Assembly (NCBI GenBank): GCA_014529385.2
Contig: CM043969.1
Span: forward strand, 68,351,676-68,415,675
Length of the DNA: 64,000 bases
Source of the DNA: Adiantum capillus-veneris
Lineage: Eukaryota > Streptophyta > Polypodiopsida > Polypodiales > Pteridaceae
Direction of reading: 5' to 3'
The notes under the pieces are model-generated. The model was not told the DNA's origin and did not search any database. It saw nothing but the letters and a program-made list of their open reading frames with translations. The position numbers were made by a program, and so were the translations under genes. Every line of letters starts with the position of its first letter. Position 1 is the first letter of the stretch. This document shows, piece by piece, positions 55,771 through 64,000 of this stretch.

Positions 55771-56248
55771 AGCAATGTGTTAGACTAAAAATGCCCACTC
55801 TCTCTCTACTTGGTCGACCCCTCTTGCTTTTTGCTCTTGTTGGCTTCCCATTGGCTCCTGCAAAGCTTAGCCAATCACAAATTAGAAGCATTATTGATTT
55901 CCTTGTGACATGTGTCCCCCTTTCCCATTTTGTGAGAGCTTTAGGTAATTAAATAATTCATTTAAACTCTCATTGGACCTTTTAGTCTTTTGGCGAATAA
56001 GAATTAGGCAAGCCATTGGGCTGCTGGATGCTCATTGGACCCCTTGGTAGACTGTCCAATAGTCTTCTAGGGAGCTTAATTTCTATTGGTTCTTTTATAA
56101 AGCATTTTTAAATTGGTTAGACTAATTTCACTCTACCCTAATTCTCATTGGTCCACCTCTATGGCCATCCAATAGGATTTGAGGGAAATTGGGGCAACTG
56201 GCCTAGGAGCCTGCCATGTGTCCATTCTTCCCTTTGGAGAGATCTTAG

Positions 56249-56288
<40 letters not shown>

Positions 56289-56642
56289 CTCTCATCCCCT
56301 ACCATTAGGGCTCGCCCCCTCCTTCCTAGGGATGTGGGAAGACTTTTTAGTCTTTCCATGACCATCCAATTTTCTCTTACTTTGGCCATTGGACAATTGA
56401 ATTAAATTTAGGAACTTTATCCTATGGAAGTCTTAATGGAGTTGAACCTTAGGAAGCACATTTCTCTTTTGCAGATTGTCCCCCTTTGGATCCCTATTTT
56501 ACCTCATTTGGATCCCTGCAGAAACCGGTCTGGAAGCCTCACCAATATTCTAGCTTTTACTACCCTGGTACTTCCCCATATTAAATTATCATTTTAACAT
56601 GGGAAAATCATTTGGGAGAATTAGATATTAGTTTTTATGACA
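55086..56642 (-). repeat. 3' LTR of D3
   Basis: About 1557 bp. The minus start is TGTCATAAAAACTAATATC; the purine tract (CAAGAGAGAGGTAA) lies directly after 56642. It contains GT microsatellites at 55737-55769 and 56250-56285. The segment 56034-56642 is nearly identical to 60604-61201. Confidence 0.85.
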
Positions 56643-56996
56643 TTACCTCTCTCTTGAAATCATAGTTGTCCTCGACTATGAGGTAGAGAAGATAAAGCCT
56701 AGTCATTAGTCCGTTTGCTAGCGAGTAGAGGATCCCTATTTTACCCTACGACAGTGTTCCAAAATGGATGACTAGTCCATTTTGGTGGTTGAAAGCCTTA
56801 GCTTCTGCAAGCATGTTTGCACATTAGTCCATATCAATCTTCCATAGTAGAGTGACAAACTCTACTTGGTGTTCGGGAGACGTCATCTCCACAAACATGA
56901 TCCTAGGCATGCATACTTATTAACATGTGTGCACAATAAATAAAAGAGAGTCTTATAAGACATAAAATTTGTTCATTTATACATATTTACATTTGT

Positions 56997-58445
56997 TTAC
57001 TCTAGGGAATCATTGTAAGCATTGACAAGGTTTAGGTTATCCTTTAATTGTATGCCTTGCATCCATCTAGCATCTTCAAAAGGATAATTTTTAAACTTGA
57101 TAAGATATCGTCGGATAGTCTTACCATCTCATAATACCTTGTCTTTGTGTCGGAGAATGGACTCGGCCTGCAACACTTCTTCTTGGTCCTCGATCTCCGG
57201 TGGGTCTTCAATGGTTGCTTCTTAAGGTGTCTCTCCTTTGCAAGGCTTTAGTAGGCTCACGTGGAAAGCATTGTGTATGAGCCAATGATTGGGAAACTTG
57301 AGTTGATAGGTCATCTCATTGATTGGCCTAAGAATGTGAAAGGGACCATAGTACCTTTTTGCTAACTTAGCATAGTACTTTTGGTGTTCTGTAGGATTCT
57401 TGCCCGTTGTGTGCCTTAATCGAGCCTTGGGAAACTTAAGCAAGACCCAATCATTTTGTTTAAAGGCTAGGGCCCTTCTGTGATTATTAACAACAGCCTT
57501 TTGCCTTTGCTGAGAGATGGATATAGCATCCTTAATCTTTTGAAAAGATTCTTGCAGGTCTCGGCTATATTCATCTGCAGCAGCGATGATCTTCCCATGT
57601 ACTTTGAGTAGCAGGGGACTTTTTTATCTTCCCTCTATCACCTCAAAGGGTGCTTTTCCCGCGGAAGTATGTACAGTGTTATTGTAAGCATACTCCACTA
57701 AAGGTAAGTACTTCTCCCATTGGGACTTTTGATCTACTTTTGTGACATAAGCTTTTAGTAGATCAAGAATTGTTAGGTTAGTTATTTCACTTTGACCATC
57801 TGTTTCCGGGTGATAGGCCAAAGAGAAGTTTCGCCTTGTACCTAAATTCTCAAAGAGACACTTCCAGAAACTACTGGTCATTCTAGGATCTCTATCCGAC
57901 ACTATAGACATTGGCAAGCCATGGTACTTGAAGATTTGTGATATAAAAAGGGTTGCCATTTGATGGGCCTTGATAGTCTTTTTGACAGGTATGAAATGTG
58001 CTTGTTTGCTAAACTTGTCTACTATTTTCCATATTCTTGTATTTCCATGGATAGACTTGGGCAATCCAAATATAAAATCCATGGATATGCTCTCCCATGG
58101 TGAATTAGGGATTGGCAAAGGTTGAAGCAATTCAGGTTGCTTCCCTCTATCAAACTTTGTCTTTTGGCATACCACACATTTTGAAACATACTCTTGTATG
58201 TTTGCTTTAATGGCAAGCCAATAGAAGTATGTTTATATCCCTTTTAGGGTAGACTGAATCCCTCTATGCCCCGCATAAGCAGGAGCATGGGATTCATACA
58301 TTACTTTCTCATGTAGTGAAGTTAGTAATTCATAGTCTGTTGCCATAGAGAAGATAACCATCTTGTAAGGCAAATGGTTCTTCCTTCTTCCCAAGTGCAA
58401 GGGCTGAAATACCATCTTTAAAATTGGGATAGATAGAGTACTCAT
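56997..58445 (-). pseudogene. Element D3 integrase with chromodomain
   Basis: 58233-58445 carries the start of the zinc module region; 57624-58175 is an open core frame with SISMDFIFGLPKS, VSDRDPRMTSSFW and ETDGQSEITN. 57222-57443 is the C-terminal part ([16 protein letters not shown]). The chromodomain at 57010-57190 reads ESILRHKDKVL, one stop, DGKTIRRYLIKFKNYPFEDARW, ending at TAA 56997-56999. This is the best copy of the family for the integrase core. Confidence 0.85.
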
Positions 58446-58599
58446 CTATCACAGAAGATAGATCATTGTGAGTTGCTATGGATACCGCATTCACTCTTGG
58501 TCATCTTGACAGTGCATCGGGTACTTGATTATGCATGCCAGCAATGTGAGCAATATGAAAATGAAATTGCAAAAGGAAATTTTCCCACCTCATTTGTTT

Positions 58600-59760
58600 G
58601 TCGAAGAGCTTGGTCTGCGTCATGAAGTACTTAAGGCTTTGGTGATCCGTTCATAGAATGAAAGGAGTCCCCAATAAATAGTGCTTCCACAAGTGTAGAG
58701 CATGTAGAACTGCTAAGAGTTCCTTCTCATATATACCTAGAGCTTGCTCAATAGGGTCGAGCCTTCGACTTTCATAGGCTATGGTGTGCCCTTCTTGGAG
58801 CAAAACAGCTCCAAGACAATCACCACAGGTGTCACATTGGACCTCAAGTGGCTTTGAGAGATCCGACAGTGTAAGCCCAGGTTGAGAGATAAGCTTCTCT
58901 TTAAGCTTTTCGAAAGCATTGTTCTCCTTAGGCGGACCATATATACTCAATGTTTTTCTTTTTTAGGTCATGTAATGGTCCCTCGATTTGTGAGAACTTT
59001 TCTATGAAGCGTCTATAGTATGCACACATACCTATAAAGCTTCTTAGTTCATGCAGATTCCTTGGATTAGGCCATCCTCTTATTACCGCTAGCTTTGATG
59101 GATCCATTTGGATGCCATCTTGAGAGATAATGTGACCTAAATATTGAATCTCTTCTAAGAAAAATTCACTTTTCTTTCGATAAATATAAAGTTTATTCTC
59201 TCATAAAACTTGAAATATTACATAGAGGTGTTGCTTGTGTTCGTCTAATGAATTAGAGTAGATGATTATATCATCAAAGAACACTCCATTAAAGGTTCAG
59301 TCAGGCCTGAATAGCTTCTCCATCATGCGGTTAAATGTGGCTGGTACATTGGTCAAGCCAAAAGGCATGACTATGTACTCGTAAAGACCAAACATAGTGC
59401 GGAATGCGGTCTTTACAATGTCTTGATCAACTATCCTTATTTGATGGTAGCCACTTTTTAGGTCAATCCTACTGAAGTAGCTTATCAAAATAGGTCTTCT
59501 ACCTGTGGAATGGGAAACCTATTTTTTGATAGTGATCCTATTTAGTGCTCTATAGTCGACACACATGAGATATGTGCCATCTTTCTTTTGCACTAATAAC
59601 ACTGGTGAACAAAATGGAGATGAGCTAGGCCTAACCATGCCTTTCTCAACCAACTCATGCACTTGCCACATAATCTCTTCTAGTTGAGCTTGAGAAACTT
59701 GATAAGGAGGTTTATTAGGCGGTGAGCTTCTTGGAAGAAATTCAATTGCACGATCGTCAT
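58600..59760 (-). pseudogene. Element D3 reverse transcriptase-RNase H
   Basis: 59297-59488 holds [18 protein letters not shown] and [20 protein letters not shown]. The active-site Asp pair region near 59260-59290 is frame-broken. [18 protein letters not shown]-like coding lies at 59580-59640 in another frame. RNase H is at 58651-58950 (LEVQCDTCGDCLGAVLLQEG). Several shifts and stops. Confidence 0.8.
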
Positions 59761-59764
59761 CCCC

Positions 59765-60603
59765 TCATTTGGGAGGTAGTTCACAAGGGATGTCGTCAAT
59801 AAAAACATCTTGGAACCCCTTCAGGAAATTGGATAACTCTAATTCCTTTTGATTGTTTATATTTTCTTTTGCTAAAGCATTAGGTTCATTTTGAGAATTT
59901 TTAACAAAAATAATGTACAAGGAAATAGAGCTCTTTATTGACTTATTGAAAGCTTTCTTATGTACAATGGGTATGGTACTACCCAACTCCTTAGCATCTA
60001 TGTACATATCTTTTTCCCTGAACCTAAAGCAAATTTGTCTTTCAAGGAATTTAACGTTGGCAGCCATGAGATCAAACCATGGTGCCCCTAGGATTACAGC
60101 ATCATGCTTGAGAGGAGAGATGAAGAAATCCTCCTTGTCCGCATAGCTTTGGACATGGAGCCTCAATTTCCCAATTAAGGGAGTGACTGAGGATTCTTTC
60201 CCCTTGAAAGCACCATCAGCAGGTAGGACATATCCCATCTCATAGGCTTGGATGCCTAGCTTGGTGGCCAACTTTGTGGATATGAAATTGTGAGTAGAAC
60301 CAGGGTCAAAAAGAATGAAAGCATCATGTTCTCTTACCTTTCCCCAAGAATGACATGGAGGAGATCCTTTGTGATGAGCATCCTCTTCTTGAATTTTGAC
60401 CAAGTATCTCTAGGAGGCCCATTACGTGTATTCTTGTGGGGGCAAGCACGATAGGCATGCCCTTGCTCCTGGTACTTGAAACAACGATTATCTTTTTGAT
60501 AACACTCTAGCTCTTCAAGGACTCCCTCAACAGAGCAAAGAAGACTCCACCCTTGCTTCGAAGAAGTGTAGTAACTCTCCTCAATCATCTTTATAGAGAT
60601 AAT
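59765..60603 (-). pseudogene. Element D3 protease and gag C-terminus, truncated
   Basis: 59765-60403 is open for 212 codons with ILFDPGSTHNFISTKLATKL, the likely family-type protease site, then DAVILGAPWFDLMAANVKFL. Upstream, 60334-60588 has a knuckle CFKYQEQGHAYRAC in which the second Cys is Tyr. Gag ends abruptly at about 60603, where LTR sequence begins, so the capsid part is deleted. Confidence 0.8.
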
Positions 60604-61201
60604 ATTGGACCCCTTGGTAGACTGTCCAATAGTCTTCTAGGGAGCTTAATTTCTATTGATTCTTTTATCAAGCATTTTTACATTGGTTAGACTAATTTTA
60701 CTCTAGCCTAATTCTCATTAATCCACCTCTATGGCCATCCAATAGGATTTGAGGGAAATTGGGGGCAACTGGCCTAGGAGCCTGCCATGTGTCCATTCTT
60801 CCCTTTTGGGGGAGATTGGGAGTGTTTGTGTGTGTTTCTCTCTCATCCCCTACCATTAGGGCTTGCCCCCTCCTTCCTAGGGATGTGGGAAGACTTTTTA
60901 GTCTTCCCATGACCATCCAATTTTTCCTTACTTTGGCCATTGGACAATTGAATTGAATTTAGGAACTTTAGCCTATGGAAGTCTTAATGGAGCTGAACCT
61001 TAGGTCTTTTAAGCCCCATTGAAACTTTTGCAGACTATCCCCCTTTATATCCCTATTCTCCCTCCTTTGGATCCCTGCAGAGACCGGTCTGGCAGCCTTA
61101 CCAATATTCTAGCTTTTACTCCCCTTGTACTTCCCCATATTAAATGATCAGTTTAACATGAGAAAATCATTTGGGAGAATTAGATATTAGTTTTTATGAC
61201 A
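60604..61201 (-). repeat. 5' LTR of D3, truncated
   Basis: Collinear with 56034-56642 at high identity, but the GT microsatellite is much shorter (60825-60835). It lacks the ~950 bp next to the primer site. Confidence 0.85.
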
Positions 61202-61305
61202 CATGTCTATATTGTAACCCTTGTTCTCGTTTATTCTCCCACATTAAATGATCAGTTTAATATGAGAAAATCATTTGTGTTGGTTAGATATTAGATTTTA
61301 TGACA
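61202..61305 (-). repeat. 5' LTR of D2, right part
   Basis: Continues the D2 LTR after D3 (CATGTCTATATTGTAACCC) to its end TTTTATGACA, matching 48155-48262. Confidence 0.85.
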
Positions 61306-61795
61306 CACACACTCACACATCTGAGCAAGAACTCCAAGCTTGAGAAGTTGAGATCCTACACCAACACCTCTTGGCTATGGAATGCAAATCCAACCAAGAG
61401 TCAAGCTTCAAAGCAATGCTTATCATCTTCTTCATCTCCATTACTATGCTATGCTATGCTCTAAGAGTAATGATATGTGAGGAGACTACTTCTTTCTTGT
61501 AAGAATACATATTCTTCTCTTTGCTTCCCTCACTCCCTGCTAGCTCTCTCCACCTTTGAAGGTGTTTGAGGTCTTGGGATTGAGGTCGAGGACAAGTTCA
61601 TGTTATTGTAAGCTCACTACGGGCATAATATTGGTGCATGAAGCTTCCCATTTTCATAGCATCAACAAGGTCTCAAGGAACACAAATAATGTATTGTAGC
61701 AAGTCTCTCTTTATGGGAGAATCTATAATACAAAAGACTTTTGCAGGGGGGAATGGCTCCAAGTAATCCGCTCCTCAATTGTTGTCAATTTCTCT

Positions 61796-61845
<50 letters not shown>

Positions 61846-62002
61846 CAAGTATTGTTCATGCCAAGCTAGCTAGGTATAATGTTTATTTTGCAACCTTCAA
61901 TCAAGTACTCTCCCTATGTTCATTGAGATTCTCTTAAGGAAATGCTCACTACTGTCACTTTAATTCTGCTACAATCAATGTTATTAGCCAAATCGTGTTA
62001 CA
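61306..62002 (+). repeat. 3' LTR of D1, right part
   Basis: Resumes at the CACAC duplication and ends TCGTGTTACA, aligned with the ends of the D2 and D3 LTRs. It contains a 46-bp CT microsatellite at 61798-61843. Together with 45658-46448 it gives about 1.5 kb, the family LTR length. Confidence 0.8.
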
Positions 62003-62071
62003 TTTGCACACCTTAGCAACCAACCCCCCTGAAGTAGGGCACATGATGAATAGATGAAGGAGCTTCGGAGA

Positions 62072-62440
62072 CTAACCTACAACCAGACAGGTGTCAGAGC
62101 CCAGCCCTCTAGTTCGCACCTTAACACCAGTAGGCAAGGCTCCCCATAGCACCTTCCAGATGAATATCTTCATGTATTCTGGCCATTGAGTCTCCCAAGT
62201 GTCCTTAACGCTCTTTTGCCAACGCCCTTGAGACCAATTTTGGAGAGTGACGAACCAATCTGCTTTGTATATCAGCACATTATAGGGCATTCTGTGTCTT
62301 GAGAAGCGCAAACACCTAGATTTTCGAGAGTGATGAACCAATCCGCTTTGTATATCAGCACATTTTAGGGTATTCTGTGTCTTGGGAAGCGTAAACACTC
62401 TATCCTTCGATCAATGCCAGGCTCTCCAATAAATTTTTGA
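62072..62440 (-). pseudogene. LINE (non-LTR) reverse transcriptase zinc-binding relic
   Basis: The minus-strand frame ends with YMKIFIWKVLWGALPTGVKV, then RTRGLGSDTC, the pattern of the zf-RVT domain at the end of plant LINE ORF2 proteins. The last Cys pair is incomplete (CLVVG, then stop). Upstream a segment of about 80 bp is duplicated in tandem (62240-62400), placing the two copies in different frames. Only this C-terminal piece remains. Confidence 0.65.
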
Positions 62441-62558
62441 TCCATTAACATGAGCTTGTAGTTTCTTTCTTTTTATCTAGACCTTGTATCGGATACACCA
62501 TGATGTAACTCTTTGCTCTCACATGTCATTTTGGCCTTTATAAGACGTTAATAAAACA

Positions 62559-62564
<6 letters not shown>

Positions 62565-62650
<86 letters not shown>

Positions 62651-62662
62651 CACACACACACA
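62565..62662 (+). repeat. CT microsatellite followed by CA repeat
   Basis: An uninterrupted (TC)n of about 84 bp, then (CA)n to 62662. It follows TTAATAAAACATTT, which could be a LINE 3' tail on the plus strand. Confidence 0.9.
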
Positions 62663-64000
62663 TGTATATTTGATTTGTCTCATAGGTCAAGTTGGCACCC
62701 CCTCCCTCTCTATGCATGTGTATGTGTGTTTCTCTCTCTCTCTCTAGAAAAAAAATTAATTAAATAATTAAATATATATGCTTGTGTCTATGCGAATGCA
62801 TATGTGTGTCGCTACGGTAGTGCATGTGTGTGCATGTGCATACATGTGTGTGTGTGTGTGTGTGTGCTGCATGTAAGCATGTATGTGTGAGGGGGGAGAT
62901 CTTACCTATGCGCCACACTATTTGATGACACAGAGGAGTGAAGGAGTCACGTAGGAGTGAGGAAAAAGGCTCCCCAGAACTGCTTTCTAATAAATTATAA
63001 CTTTGTAGGCACTGCATATGTGACATTCTATAGTTTATAAATGTCGCAAATGATGTCATGAATTGTGCATCGCATATGTGACGCTAATGATGACGTTTTT
63101 GGCAACGGTCTTAGCAATGCTACATTTGAAAAAAATTGAATTTTAATGGACGTCACATACAAGTGTCTCTTATGGGATACAATTTTTTTTTGAAGAGCGT
63201 CATAAATATATTTTTTTCCAAAGCTTACTTAGGACAAGGTCACACGATGGCTTAGTTTTCGCGATAGGCTCTGACAACGGCTCTACCACGATAACTTTTG
63301 ACCTGCTAAGTAGTGTAACTATGCCTAAAAAGACATACTTACAAAAATATGCCAGTGAGCTTCAACGTGTTGGTCTTCCTCTTTGTACTGGGCTGCAGCC
63401 CCCGATGCTCCATCCCTACACATGTCATAAGTGGTCGAGGCTTAGTGATAACTAAGCCTCGCATGACCACCACCTTAATGTGAGTGATAAGTTAATAAGC
63501 CAAAAAAGAACATCATAAATCTTACTAGTACGGTCGGCCGCCTTCGGCGGCCTCTCTCTCTTCCTCTCTCTCCCTCTTTATCGCATACAAAGGGGTTTCT
63601 TTTAGTTTTGGACTTTAGCCTTCAGGTCACAGATTGCGACACGTGTAAAAGGCTCCCCCTTCCGCCATATTATGTTAGTAGATATGCATATGATATTATT
63701 CCATTGATATTATTCCATTACTTATCTTTCCATTTCCATTAAAATTCCATGTCAATACTCGAAAGCTTCTTTTGTTTACTTTGTCAATTGATGCTTCTTT
63801 CATTTCATAGCTTTCGAAGACTTGAATTTCCTTTTATTTTATTCTTTTGGAATGGCACTGCGTACCTTCACATTGTTTTAGTAGGAAATTGGAATTGCTA
63901 ATATTACTCCTCTTTCAATTTTTATAACATGAGTTTTCTGTTTGGCCTTAGGATCCATATGGATGAAGGTAGTTTTTATATGGATGAAGGTTTGGATGAA
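62663..64000. other. Right flank, no supported gene
   Basis: Short CT and GT repeats (62731-62745, 62844-62866). A GC hairpin GGCCGCC-TTC-GGCGGCC at 63536-63552. ACACGTGT at 63639-63646 has G-box/ABRE form, but no gene follows within view. A direct repeat of GATATTATTCCATT lies near 63690-63720. Confidence 0.4.

Larger units (their letters stand above)
55086..61201 (-). mobile_element. Element D3: chromovirus inserted in the D2 LTR
   Basis: Full 3' LTR at 55086-56642, minus-strand coding 56997-60603 and a truncated 5' LTR at 60604-61201. Flanks CTTGTC (55080-55085) and CATGTC (61202-61207) differ at one base and match the uninterrupted sequence of the other D2 LTR (CATGTCTATATT), so the insertion point is clear. 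The gag N-terminus, primer site and 5' LTR outer part were lost in one deletion. D3 is the youngest D copy by nesting. Confidence 0.85.
46449..61305 (-). mobile_element. Element D2: chromovirus inserted in the D1 LTR
   Basis: LTRs at 46449-48262 and 53658-55085 plus 61202-61305. The minus-strand internal region 48263-53657 carries gag, protease, RT, RNase H, integrase and chromodomain. Target flanks CACAC (46444-46448) and CACAC (61306-61310) lie inside the D1 microsatellite. Its 5' LTR is split by D3. The family signature (LTR ends, tRNA-Met primer site, purine tract) is shared with D1 and D3. Confidence 0.88.

Noticed and set aside
56148-56405. Small ORFs 56148-56405 and 60759-60956 as a conserved gene pair
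   Set aside because: Their similarity comes from being the same segment of the two D3 LTRs.
63536-63552. GC hairpin followed by a T/C run as an intrinsic terminator
   Set aside because: Terminators of this type are bacterial; the context is plant nuclear DNA.

Overview
This 64 kb window is plant nuclear DNA made almost entirely of nested LTR retrotransposons. I could not support any host gene, tRNA, rRNA, CRISPR array or bacterial feature. The signs of a land plant are: Ty1/copia elements primed by initiator tRNA-Met, chromodomain-bearing Ty3/gypsy elements (chromoviruses), Athila/Tat-like gypsy elements with extra 3' genes, a LINE zinc-binding relic and long CT/GT microsatellites. The protein style suggests a large-genome, non-flowering lineage such as a fern, but that is a weak guess.

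Region by region. (1) 1-1811: the 5' part of a copia element (E, minus strand) with LTR, tRNA-Met primer site and an uninterrupted gag-protease frame running off the left edge. (2) 1812-3757: degraded sequence with a chromodomain relic and an 84-bp perfect-type palindrome. (3) 3758-38813: a nest at least three levels deep. The outermost element, B-prime (minus), is a pol-less gypsy derivative bounded by identical 5-bp duplications TCCTC. Element A (minus, 5223-35178) sits inside it, and the B-prime protein resumes across the A insertion. Inside A is element B (minus, 7085-16234), a relative of B-prime with gag, protease, RT, RNase H, integrase and a long extra ORF. A copia element C (plus, 16235 to about 20088) is inserted 4 bp inside the end of B's 5' LTR and has lost its 3' half together with some of A. 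A solo LTR (37521-38488) also lies in B-prime. (4) 38814-41205: mostly anonymous, with a small RT/RNase H relic. (5) 41206-62002: a second nest of three chromovirus copies of one family. D1 (plus) carries D2 (minus) inside the AC microsatellite of its 3' LTR, and D2 carries D3 (minus) inside its own 5' LTR. (6) 62003-64000: LINE relic, long CT microsatellite, anonymous DNA.

The most interesting object is element A. Its integrase reading frame continues, after one in-frame TGA, into a second retropepsin-like domain followed by a basic tail with repeated W-[IVM]-[PR] motifs. The integrase H2C2 zinc-binding module appears twice. A conserved-looking domain of unknown role precedes the capsid. Beyond this 3' ORF lies an array of palindromes (GTAGACATCCTACG plus its reverse complement) whose centres are exactly 285 bp apart three times in a row, although the DNA between them has diverged strongly. 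A second, less regular array of the same palindrome lies in the 5' leader between primer site and gag, and half-sites occur in both LTRs.

Nearly all coding regions are broken by stops, frameshifts or nested insertions; only the E gag-protease segment is fully open over its visible length.
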